A DNA stretch of 64,000 nucleotides, taken from UBA10427 sp003500135 (GTDB lineage Bacteria; Bacteroidota; Bacteroidia; Cytophagales; Cyclobacteriaceae). Positions 51,702-59,770 of this stretch are shown piece by piece. The stretch is taken from positions 3,853-67,852 of the forward strand of contig CAWZYQ010000002.1 of assembly GCA_963966275.1 (NCBI GenBank). Reading direction: 5' to 3'. Below the pieces are notes generated by a model that was given only the letters and a program-made list of their open reading frames with translations, was not told where the DNA came from and did no database searches. The position numbers and the translations under genes are program-made. Positions within the stretch are counted from its first letter, which is position 1. Each line of letters starts with the position of its first letter.

Positions 51702-52523
51702 TTAGAGGGTTTTGAGCTTAATGTTTCGGAACCATACATCATCGCCATGGTCCTGAAGGCCGATATAACCTTCTGAAGCAACATCTGCCCAGTTCTCGTT
51801 CAGTTCCGGGAACTTACTGTCAGCCACCATTTTTTCCCATTCCGGTGTCCATAAATGATATTCCACAACAGTTTCACCGTTTTGGATATGCCATACAGAA
51901 CCTTTGTATACTTTCACTTCGGCGCTGTTCCATTCACCGGCAGGTTTAGCATTCTGAGGTTCTGCTGCTATCAGGTCATACAGAGAACCTGCCTGGCGAT
52001 TGCCGTCTTTGCCCATGTTGGCATCAGGGTGACGCTCATTGTCCAGTACCTGCATTTCAGGGGCGGTTTTCCAAATGTAATCATACTTAGGATCTTCCTG
52101 GCCCAGGTAAAAGATACCCGAGTTGCCACCTTCTGAAATCTTCCATTCCAGTTTCATATGGAAGTTGGAAAATTTCTGGTCGTAAAGTATATCGCCGCCA
52201 TCTCTTGCGCCAGCTTCTCCACGTCCGGAACCCTGGTTGTGCAATGTGCCGTCTACTACCAGCCAGTTGTTGGGAAAGGTTTCTTTCTGATATCCTCTCC
52301 AGCCATCCGTTGTTTCTCCATCGAAAAGAAGCATCCATCCATCAGCCTTCTCGGCTTCTGTCAGTTCGTTGGGCGCTGCTTCCTCAGCTTCCATTGATTC
52401 AGCTGTTGAGCTTTCTTCTGTTGTTTCAGATCCAGCTTCTTTCTGTTCTTTTTTTGTTCCGCAAGAAACCATCACCATAGCGGCCAAGGCTAAAATTGCG
52501 ATATTTAAAAATAGTTTTTTCAT
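51702..52523 (-). CDS. DUF1080 lipoprotein, probable 3-keto-glycoside hydrolase
   Basis: 273 residues with lipobox VMVSC (Cys21), then a Glu/Ser/Ala-rich spacer (about 28-57). The concanavalin-like DUF1080 domain follows: GWMLLFDGETTDGWRGY, NWLVVDGTL, FHMKLEWKISEGGNSGIFYL, APEMQVLDN, and GYIGLQDHGDDVWFRNIKLK. Family members hydrolyse 3-keto-disaccharides or 3-keto-glucosides. It is tethered to a membrane, probably in the periplasm. It is the last gene of a five-gene operon with two sugar oxidoreductases, which fits oxidise-then-cleave chemistry. Confidence 0.85.
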   Translation of the reverse strand: MKKLFLNIAILALAAMVMVSCGTKKEQKEAGSETTEESSTAESMEAEEAAPNELTEAEKADGWMLLFDGETTDGWRGYQKETFPNNWLVVDGTLHNQGSGRGEAGARDGGDILYDQKFSNFHMKLEWKISEGGNSGIFYLGQEDPKYDYIWKTAPEMQVLDNERHPDANMGKDGNRQAGSLYDLIAAEPQNAKPAGEWNSAEVKVYKGSVWHIQNGETVVEYHLWTPEWEKMVADSKFPELNENWADVASEGYIGLQDHGDDVWFRNIKLKTL

Positions 52524-52551
52524 ATGTGTAGAATTTTATTGGTTTTACAAA

Positions 52552-54009
52552 TTACATGGTCCATCCGTCACGATATGTATGCTTGATATACTCCTCGGCA
52601 GCCTCTTTTGCATTCATAGTGGCATATTTGGTATCGAAGTGTGGATGACCGTCGATTACATTAAAGCGATCGGTGGTGACCACTCTTATTTCATCGCTTG
52701 CACCTATATTGGTGACCTTCATGTTTTCACCATCCCACTGCAATCGACGTTTAAGATCCTGAAGTCGGATAGCCAGGTTACCCATTAACACCATTTCGGT
52801 AAGCGGTCCTGCGTAATCGAAGTTCGAACTGGCAGGTTTACGGCTTTCCGGACTTTCCTTACAGGCGCGCACCCAATCCATGTAGTGGTTGGTGGTTATC
52901 CGGTCGATCGTTTGCTTAGGTTTTGGTGTATCTTTTAATTTACCTAATAACCTTGGGTTAGCAGCATAGGTGTCGCACATAAGCTTGCCTTTGGTACCTA
53001 CAAAGATGGCGCCGCCACCCCAGTCGCCCATCATTTCACCGTCTTCCAGTTCGGCAGGACGTTCCGGCATCATTCCACCATCGTACCAGTGTACTTCCAC
53101 TGCCGGTTGCTTTTTGCCTCTGGCGGGGAATGAGTAGTGAACGGATGATGAAATCGGTGCGCTTTCGGTATTCACCTGAGATGAGGATGCTTCAGCAGAG
53201 GTGGGATATCCCAGATTCAATGCATAAAATACGGGGTCCAGAATATGACAAGCCATATCGCCCAGTGCACCTGTTCCGAAATCCCACCATGCACGCCAGT
53301 TCCATGGTGTATATACTTCATGGTATGGACGCATAGGAGCAGGTCCGATAAAAAGGTCCCATGCTAAATGATCGGGCACCCACATGCCATTGGCCGGCCT
53401 TTCAAGGCCTTGAGGCCAGATCGGTCGATTTGTGAAGGCATGTACTTCGGTGACCTCGCCGATTATTCCACTTTCGATCCATTCTTTGATCACCCGGATG
53501 TCATCGCTTGAGTTACCCTGGTTGCCCATTTGAGTAGCTACTTTCATTTCGTTGGCCACCTCGGTCATTTTGCGTGCTTCATACACTGAGTGGGTAAGCG
53601 GCTTGTCGCAGTACACGTGCCATCCTTCTTTCATTGCATTAATGGAAATGATGGCGTGGGTATGGTCGGGTGTACCTACCACAACGGCATCAATGTCGTC
53701 GTGCATTTCTTCAAACATCACGCGCCAGTCTTTGAATTTTTTAGCATTTGGGAACTCACCAAAAATCTTTTTTGAATATTTCCAATCCACATCACAAAGA
53801 CCAATGATATTTTCAGAAGTCATTTCTTTCAGCACACCGCCGCCGCGGCCACCTACACCTACACCTACGATATTGAGCTTATCGCTGGGGGCAGTGTATC
53901 CAAGGCCACTGATGACTGTGCTGGGAACTATTGTAAAAGCAGCGGCCGATTTGATCGTGCCACCCACAAAGTCCCTTCTGCTCATTTTAATCGAATTTTC
54001 TTTTTTCAT
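52552..54009 (-). CDS. Tat-exported Gfo/Idh/MocA oxidoreductase
   Basis: 485 residues. A twin-arginine signal SRRDFVGG at 10-17 and a hydrophobic stretch follow. The Rossmann domain has VGVGVGGRGGGVL, then GTPDHTHAIISINAM and YCDKPLTHSVYEARKM (the EKP-like motif). The C-terminal alpha/beta domain has MWVPDHLAWDLFIGPAP and TGALGDMACHILDPVFYAL. It is likely a periplasmic sugar 3-dehydrogenase with a tightly bound NAD. It lies 28 bp upstream of the DUF1080 gene. Confidence 0.88.
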   Translation of the reverse strand: MKKENSIKMSRRDFVGGTIKSAAAFTIVPSTVISGLGYTAPSDKLNIVGVGVGGRGGGVLKEMTSENIIGLCDVDWKYSKKIFGEFPNAKKFKDWRVMFEEMHDDIDAVVVGTPDHTHAIISINAMKEGWHVYCDKPLTHSVYEARKMTEVANEMKVATQMGNQGNSSDDIRVIKEWIESGIIGEVTEVHAFTNRPIWPQGLERPANGMWVPDHLAWDLFIGPAPMRPYHEVYTPWNWRAWWDFGTGALGDMACHILDPVFYALNLGYPTSAEASSSQVNTESAPISSSVHYSFPARGKKQPAVEVHWYDGGMMPERPAELEDGEMMGDWGGGAIFVGTKGKLMCDTYAANPRLLGKLKDTPKPKQTIDRITTNHYMDWVRACKESPESRKPASSNFDYAGPLTEMVLMGNLAIRLQDLKRRLQWDGENMKVTNIGASDEIRVVTTDRFNVIDGHPHFDTKYATMNAKEAAEEYIKHTYRDGWTM

Positions 54010-54036
54010 AACAGCAGGTTTATTTATAGAATTTGG

Positions 54037-55680
54037 TTATACAATTGGCGCTTCGGGTAAAAGCTTTGAATCAGTAATGATGGCATCCAGATCAGCTCCT
54101 TCCATGCCGGGGATCACCACTTTTCTTGCTTTATCATCCCAAAGTACTTGTTTACCGGTTTTATAGGATAGAGTAGCCATATGCGACGATATAGCTTCTT
54201 CCATGCCTTCTTTAATACTACAGCTTGGTGTGCCTCCATGCCTGATACAGCTTAGCCATTCCCTGATATGTAGAAATGCAGAATCGACCCTCTTGCCATC
54301 GCGATAGGTATAAAGTAACCCTTTTTCGGCAAAATATTTGGCGGTAGCTGAAGTTACACCATCCACACCTTCCGACTGTGGGTTATAGCCGTACATTGGC
54401 GTGCTGGTGTCAATTACACCTTTTTCCAATAAGTCCTTATACCTCGTGGAATTATAGTCGGCATATATGGAAAGGCTTTCTCCCAGCTCCATGGTAGCAT
54501 CATGCCCCATAAGTAAAGTGCCGCGATTAAAGCCATTGCCCAAGGTGGCGCTGTAGAGAAATGTCATGCCTTTTTCCAGGCCTTTTTCACGGCTGGAGCC
54601 TGTTGAAAACTCGGGAAACTCCATGCTTACCTGTAATACATCAGGCACTTCACGTCCATCGCGATGCGAATAAATACCTCCCGATGCCATTACCGACGAA
54701 GGAAGCCCCATTTTTAGCACACAGTTGATCCTGTCAAAATCATGCGTGAGAAGGTCACCGGATAATCCTGTTCCAAAAACCCACCACTTTCTCCACCGGG
54801 AGAATTGTTCTCTACTAAATGGCAGGTCAGGGGCAGGGCCTAAAAACCTTTTCCAATCAATGGTCTTTTCGTTGGCCTCCGGATGGAGGTTGTATTGCCA
54901 TGCTCCGGCGTCGTCATTTCTATTTGTATTGGTCTGAACCAAAGAAACATGCCCCAATACATTTTTATTGATCGCGTCCTGTGCGGTCAGAAAACTCAGG
55001 GTTTGTCTATGCTGATGGCCCACCTGAAACACTACACTGGAATTGTTTACTGCTTCTTCCAGCTCCAGCGTCTCTCCAATTTTGTGCGTCATACACTTTT
55101 CGACATATACATGTTTACCCGCCCTCACAGCGTCTAAAGCGATCGGGGCATGGGTATGGTCTGGTGTGGCGATGATCACGGCATCAACATTCGGGTCTGC
55201 CAGTAGATCCTGGTAGTCCACATACCTTATTGGCTTGTTATCATCGGTTTCCGCTGCCCCGTAAGCTCTTTCCATGTGAACATCAAATACATCACACACA
55301 GCAGTAAACCTGACGTTCAGGTCTTCTTGCTCCAGAAAACTCTTTAGTCGTGTGTCATTCGGGTTTTTACGGGCATTTTCTTTCATATCGTCAAGCCATT
55401 GTGGCGTGGCATAACCTGCTGTACGCATGAGATGAATACCACGGCCACCAGCGCCGATGATCCCCAATTTTATTACATCTCCCTTCATAGAACCTGTAGT
55501 TGGGGGGTTCATGGCTTTGATGTCCAGCTCGTTTAATATGCCCTTTTTTATTTCCGTGTCATGATCACCTTTTGCTGAGGCGCTCCACCAAAAGGCCCCC
55601 AGAACAGGCGCTGTGGCCAAACCTTTTAAGATGTCCCTTCTCGATATTCCTTTTTTATCCTGATCACTCATCTTATTCAC
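54037..55680 (-). CDS. Second Tat-exported Gfo/Idh/MocA oxidoreductase
   Basis: 547 residues, longer than its neighbour. A twin-arginine signal SRRDILKG starts at residue 13; the start could also be the Met at residue 4. Rossmann GIIGAGGRGIHLM, ATPDHTHAPIALDAV and YVEKCMTHKIGETLELEEA, where EKC replaces EKP. The C-terminal domain has WKRFLGPAPDLPF and SGDLLTHDFDRINCVL. An insert of about 50 residues between 85 and 130 is unusual. It presumably oxidises a sugar or its glycoside in the periplasm together with the other oxidoreductase. Confidence 0.87.
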   Translation of the reverse strand: MNKMSDQDKKGISRRDILKGLATAPVLGAFWWSASAKGDHDTEIKKGILNELDIKAMNPPTTGSMKGDVIKLGIIGAGGRGIHLMRTAGYATPQWLDDMKENARKNPNDTRLKSFLEQEDLNVRFTAVCDVFDVHMERAYGAAETDDNKPIRYVDYQDLLADPNVDAVIIATPDHTHAPIALDAVRAGKHVYVEKCMTHKIGETLELEEAVNNSSVVFQVGHQHRQTLSFLTAQDAINKNVLGHVSLVQTNTNRNDDAGAWQYNLHPEANEKTIDWKRFLGPAPDLPFSREQFSRWRKWWVFGTGLSGDLLTHDFDRINCVLKMGLPSSVMASGGIYSHRDGREVPDVLQVSMEFPEFSTGSSREKGLEKGMTFLYSATLGNGFNRGTLLMGHDATMELGESLSIYADYNSTRYKDLLEKGVIDTSTPMYGYNPQSEGVDGVTSATAKYFAEKGLLYTYRDGKRVDSAFLHIREWLSCIRHGGTPSCSIKEGMEEAISSHMATLSYKTGKQVLWDDKARKVVIPGMEGADLDAIITDSKLLPEAPIV

Positions 55681-55692
55681 TCCATTGCCTGA

Positions 55693-56184
55693 TTAATTAT
55701 CCAATACCATTTTCTTCCTTCTCCACACTATAAAACGATTCAACCCGATGATGTGTCCGCTGGGGAAAACACTCAAAAGGCCAAGCGCTACAGCTTCAAT
55801 CAGATTTTTGTTAACAAAAATCACATTCCCTTCTCCGGGTACGGATTCCGTACCTACCAACGGCGGATGTGCCAGGTAATACGAAAAGGTCAGTAATGCA
55901 CCCAAAATGGCTGCATACTTATCAAAAAGTCCTAAAATCAGGGCCAGGCCGGCAAGCATCAGGCCCCACACATTTACCACATCTATCAACTGCAATAAAA
56001 AATCACTTTTGGCCATGTAGGTAAAAATAGCCCCAAAAGGGCCTTCAGCGCTTAATAAGTAGCCTTTGGCAGTCCATGAGGGGTTGTAAAGTTTGGCAAC
56101 ACCCTCATAAAGCAGGTGCCAGCCGATCAATACCCTAAGGGTAACAATAAAAAATTGTTGATTCTTACCCAGTTTTTGCTCCAT
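55693..56184 (-). CDS. DoxX-family membrane protein
   Basis: 163 residues with four TM segments (about 15-32, 60-80, 85-105 and 125-145). It matches the DoxX/TQO small-subunit family: LRVLIGWHLLYEGVAKLYNPSWTAKGYL and NVWGLMLAGLALILGLF. DoxX proteins can pass electrons to quinone. Here the protein might reoxidise the cofactor of the periplasmic dehydrogenases, which is inference from the operon position. It is 12 bp from the oxidoreductase gene and 9 bp after the isomerase gene. Confidence 0.85.
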   Translation of the reverse strand: MEQKLGKNQQFFIVTLRVLIGWHLLYEGVAKLYNPSWTAKGYLLSAEGPFGAIFTYMAKSDFLLQLIDVVNVWGLMLAGLALILGLFDKYAAILGALLTFSYYLAHPPLVGTESVPGEGNVIFVNKNLIEAVALGLLSVFPSGHIIGLNRFIVWRRKKMVLDN

Positions 56185-56193
56185 TTTCTTTCC

Positions 56194-57120
56194 TTATGAT
56201 ACTTTCGCTCCTACTTTCAGCAGCAGTTCCTTAGCTGCTTTTACCCCTTCAACCTCAGTTAATCTGCTTCCTTCATACTCTATTCCAATGTATCCGTTGT
56301 ATCCAGCGCTTTGCACAATATTGAGCATTCTTTCGAAATCGATAGTGGTTTCGTTTCCAGCCTCGTTGAAATCATAGCACTTGGCGCTTACACCTTTGGC
56401 ATATGGCATAAGCAATTCCATCCCTCTATATCGGTCAAATTTGACATCTTTTTCCCGGTCTATTATAAAGTTACCAAAATCAGGTAGCGTACCACAGTTT
56501 GACATGCCAACCGTTGAAATGGTATCGGCCAGCCACTCGCCATTACTTGAGTAACCACCGTGGTTTTCAACAATTACATTTACATTATAATCACCCGAAA
56601 AAGTACAAAGCTCGTTAAGCGATTTAACTACCTGGTCTTTCAGCGCAGCTTTGTCGCCTTCTCCCGCTGCATTTACCCTGATGGAATGACAACCCAGGAA
56701 GTTGGCGGCCTCGATCCATTTGTAATGGTTCTCAACCGCTTTCTTGCGTTCGGCTTCGTCGCTATTACCTAGTTGTCCTTCTCCATCGATCATGATCAGC
56801 ACATTTTCTATGCCTTCATTTTCCGTTCGGCTTTTCAGGTCGCTAAGATAGGCCTGGTCTTTGGCTTTGTCTTTAAAAAAGGCATTTACATATTCCACTG
56901 CCGTAATGCCAAATTCATTTTTGGCAAACAATGGAAAGTCAAGATTGGTGAGCTCATTGGCAAATAACATTTTGTGGAGGGACCACTGTGCCAGTGAAAT
57001 ATTAAAAAACATTTCTCCGCCGTTTTTGCGCCCGCCGGTGCAACCATATAGTCCATAAAGACTTGCACCTGCCAGCGCAACAGCGCTACTTTTAATAAAG
57101 TTTCTTCGTGAGCTGTTCAT
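56194..57120 (-). CDS. Exported sugar phosphate isomerase/epimerase-like TIM-barrel protein
   Basis: 308 residues. The N-terminus SSRRNFIKSS (from residue 3) is a twin-arginine motif, and Cys27 (LYGC) may be a lipobox. The xylose-isomerase-like TIM barrel has EYVNAFF, IRVNAAGEGD, VIVENHGGYSSNGEW, TLPDFGNF, and GYIGIEYEGSRL, giving metal-binding Glu, Asp, His and Glu. Related proteins in keto-glycoside clusters act as lyases or epimerases. It is the first gene of the operon. Confidence 0.85.
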   Translation of the reverse strand: MNSSRRNFIKSSAVALAGASLYGLYGCTGGRKNGGEMFFNISLAQWSLHKMLFANELTNLDFPLFAKNEFGITAVEYVNAFFKDKAKDQAYLSDLKSRTENEGIENVLIMIDGEGQLGNSDEAERKKAVENHYKWIEAANFLGCHSIRVNAAGEGDKAALKDQVVKSLNELCTFSGDYNVNVIVENHGGYSSNGEWLADTISTVGMSNCGTLPDFGNFIIDREKDVKFDRYRGMELLMPYAKGVSAKCYDFNEAGNETTIDFERMLNIVQSAGYNGYIGIEYEGSRLTEVEGVKAAKELLLKVGAKVS

Positions 57121-57195
57121 TAGGTTTGTTTTTTGTTCAATAAAGTGGAAAATCGCCGCTGTTTTTTAGATGAATATAGCAGGGCGACTGAGAAT

Positions 57196-57203
57196 CAAAT
57201 ATA
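57196..57203 (-). promoter_or_regulatory. Promoter -7 element of the sugar operon
   Basis: TATATTTG on the minus strand, an exact TAnnTTTG match 76 bp from the ATG at 57120. It implies a leader of about 70 nt. Confidence 0.5.
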
Positions 57204-57559
57204 TTATTTTTTTTATAAAGAAGTTTGATCTTGATCTGAATACTTTTTTGCATTTCAATTAAATGTTAAAGTAATTGGATTATTTCAGTACTGTTTTAGG
57301 TGAAAAACTGGTAAATACCAACTGGCATTTGATAAATATTTTTCGAGAACTCTAAAATCATTCCTTATTAAATATGTATAGGCTTCAAAATGAGATATAA
57401 TTTTTCAAAGAAAATGAAGTGAACCTTTCAATCTGTCCTGTCGTTTCATGTTGCCCTTGCAAAAATCCCTACTATTTAATGCATAAATTGTATTAATAAT
57501 ATAAATGTGACATATATCAGCCGCGGTGGACGGCAATTCCATTAACTTCTCGGGAAAAT
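57204..57559. other. Gene-free region between divergent sugar and ior operons
   Basis: About 355 bp, AT-rich to 57480 and more balanced after. No TAnnTTTG element faces the ior operon, unlike most units here. No hairpin or repeat of note. Regulatory sites for either operon would lie here but were not recognised. Confidence 0.45.
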
Positions 57560-57566
57560 GAGGAGG
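57560..57566 (+). promoter_or_regulatory. Strong Shine-Dalgarno site of iorA
   Basis: GAGGAGG lies 6 nt before the ATG at 57573, so it decides the start against the ATG at 57558. Such sites are rare in this window, as expected for Bacteroidota. iorB has a second one, AAGGAGGT at 59169-59176. Confidence 0.8.
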
Positions 57567-57572
57567 AATATT

Positions 57573-59186
57573 ATGGACTTAATGTTATTGCTAGGTGATG
57601 AGGCCATTGCTCAGGGAGCGATGGATGCCGGTTTGTCCGGTGTTTATGCCTACCCTGGTACACCGTCAACAGAGATCACCGAATATATACAGCGGAGTAA
57701 ACAAGCGAAAGAGAAAAAGGTGCATTCAGAATGGTCGGTAAATGAAAAGACAGCCATGGAAGAAGCCCTGGGCATGTCGTATGCCGGTAAACGTGCTATG
57801 GTATGTATGAAGCATGTAGGGCTCAATGTAGCTGCCGATGCTTTTGTCAACTCGGCGATCACAGGAGCCAATGGCGGCCTGCTGGTGGTTGTGGCCGATG
57901 ACCCTTCCATGCACTCATCGCAAAATGAACAGGATTCACGATACTATGGCAAGTTTGCTATGATTCCTGTATTGGAACCGAGCGACCAGCAGGAGGCTTA
58001 TGATATGGCTTATAATGGTTTTGAACTCTCAGAGAAATATGAAACGCCGGTATTACTTCGTATTACTACCCGGCTGGCACACTCGCGTGGCGCCGTATAC
58101 CGCAAAGACCTGTTGGAAGAAAACATCCTGAAATTACCTGAAAATATGACCCAGTACGTGTTACTGCCGGCCATTGCCAGGATTCAATACAAAAAGTTGA
58201 TTGACAAGCAACAGGAAATCAATACATCTTCCGAAGGGTCAGCGTACAACTATTTTTTCGATGCGCCTGACAAACAGCGCGGCGTCATTGCCTGTGGCAT
58301 CACCATTAATTACTTGCGTGAATTATATGATCATGGTGAAGCGCCATACCCTGTTTTGAAAATCGGGCAGTACCCTGCACCGGTAGACAAGGTGAAAATG
58401 ATGATCGGATCGTGTGCTGAGGTTTTACTTCTCGAAGAAGGATATCCGTTTTTAGAGGAGATGCTGAATACCCCATACATGCCCCAGGCAAAGATCAAAG
58501 GACGTCTTTCTGGCGACCTTCCCAGGACTGGGGAGTTAAATCCGGATCTGATAGCCCAAGCCCTTGGCATGGAGCTTTCACCTACCCGGGCACCCAGTAT
58601 ACTTGTCAAGGGCCGGCCTCCATCAATGTGTGCCGGATGTACACATATCGAAGTTTACAATGAGCTCAACGCCGCACTTATACAGTATGGAAAAGGACGG
58701 GTGTTTTCCGATATCGGATGCTACACACTCGGCGCCTTGCCTCCGTATAATGCCATCAATTCGTGCGTCGATATGGGGGCTTCTATTACCATGGCAAAAG
58801 GAGCGGCGGATGCCGGGCTCAAACCTGCTGTGGCCGTTATTGGTGACAGCACATTCACCCACTCAGGTATGACCGGTCTTATGGATGCCATTTACGAAAA
58901 CAGTCCGATCACCATTATTATATCTGACAACCGCACAACGGCAATGACCGGAGGACAAACCTCTCTTGCAACGGGCAAACTGGATGAAGTATGCATTGGC
59001 CTTGGGGTAGGCCCTGACCATGTGCACACCTTTGAGCCTTCACCGAAAAACAGACAGGAGGTGATCAATATTATTGAAAAGGAACTGGCGTATGAAGGAC
59101 TGTCGGTGATCATACCGGTGAGGGAATGCGTACAAACCGCGAAAAAACATAAAAAACAAAACATTAAAAAGGAGGTCGCATCATGA
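57573..59186 (+). CDS. iorA: Indolepyruvate ferredoxin oxidoreductase, alpha subunit, without ferredoxin domain
   Basis: 537 residues. It oxidatively decarboxylates aryl-pyruvates (indole-, phenyl-, hydroxyphenyl-) with CoA to aryl-acetyl-CoA and reduces an electron carrier. The N-terminal pyrimidine-binding domain has LLGDEAIAQGAMDAGLSGVYAYPGTPSTEI and EWSVNEKTAMEEALGMSYAGKRA. The C-terminal TPP domain has PSMCAGCTH, SDIGCYTLGALPP, GASITMAKGA, GDSTFTHSG and SDNRTTAMTGGQ. Classical IorA ends in two 4Fe-4S ferredoxin clusters (about 600+ residues). Here the chain stops before them, so electrons must go to an external ferredoxin. The start at 57573 is set by the Shine-Dalgarno. It overlaps iorB by 4 bp. 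Confidence 0.92.
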   Translation: MDLMLLLGDEAIAQGAMDAGLSGVYAYPGTPSTEITEYIQRSKQAKEKKVHSEWSVNEKTAMEEALGMSYAGKRAMVCMKHVGLNVAADAFVNSAITGANGGLLVVVADDPSMHSSQNEQDSRYYGKFAMIPVLEPSDQQEAYDMAYNGFELSEKYETPVLLRITTRLAHSRGAVYRKDLLEENILKLPENMTQYVLLPAIARIQYKKLIDKQQEINTSSEGSAYNYFFDAPDKQRGVIACGITINYLRELYDHGEAPYPVLKIGQYPAPVDKVKMMIGSCAEVLLLEEGYPFLEEMLNTPYMPQAKIKGRLSGDLPRTGELNPDLIAQALGMELSPTRAPSILVKGRPPSMCAGCTHIEVYNELNAALIQYGKGRVFSDIGCYTLGALPPYNAINSCVDMGASITMAKGAADAGLKPAVAVIGDSTFTHSGMTGLMDAIYENSPITIIISDNRTTAMTGGQTSLATGKLDEVCIGLGVGPDHVHTFEPSPKNRQEVINIIEKELAYEGLSVIIPVRECVQTAKKHKKQNIKKEVAS

Positions 59187-59770
59187 AAATGGATATCATA
59201 CTGGCAGGAGTAGGCGGACAGGGTATTTTATCAGTTGCTGCTGCCATCGGTTATGCTGCCATCAATGAAGGCCTGCACATTAAACAGGCTGAAGTACATG
59301 GTATGAGCCAAAGGGGCGGAGTCGTACAATCACATTTCAGGATCTCCGATCAACCCATCTATTCCGAACTTATACCACTGGGCAAAGCAGACATGATCCT
59401 GTCATTGGAACCGATGGAAGCCCTACGTTACCTGCCTTATTTAGGCGAAACAGGTTGGCTGATCAGTAATGAAAAGCCGATGGTCAATATAGTGGACTAT
59501 CCGGATGCCGACGCCCTGTACACTTCGATCCGTCAGGTGGAAAATCACGTTTTGCTCGATACAGATAAACTTGCCCGAAAGGTAGGCACGGCAAAAGCAT
59601 CGAATATGGCGCTTCTGGGCGCTGCATCAGCGCATCTTCCGCTAAAGGAAAAATCACTGGAGAAAGGGATCAGGCAGCTTTTTAAAGCCAAGGGAGAAAA
59701 AATCATGGAAATGAATATCAATGCTTTTATAGCGGGTAGATCCCTGGCATTGGAAAAAGATGCGGTATAA
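59183..59770 (+). CDS. iorB: Indolepyruvate ferredoxin oxidoreductase, beta subunit
   Basis: 195 residues, the gamma-type domain of 2-oxoacid oxidoreductases. Seen: ILAGVGGQGILSVAAAIGYAAINEGLHIKQAEVHGMSQRGGVVQSHFRI and PLGKADMILSLEPMEALRYLPYL, with KASNMALLGAASAHLP later. It overlaps iorA (ATGA) and the acd gene (TAATG), so the three are translated as a unit. An AAGGAGGT ribosome site lies 6 nt before its ATG. Confidence 0.95.
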   Translation: MKMDIILAGVGGQGILSVAAAIGYAAINEGLHIKQAEVHGMSQRGGVVQSHFRISDQPIYSELIPLGKADMILSLEPMEALRYLPYLGETGWLISNEKPMVNIVDYPDADALYTSIRQVENHVLLDTDKLARKVGTAKASNMALLGAASAHLPLKEKSLEKGIRQLFKAKGEKIMEMNINAFIAGRSLALEKDAV

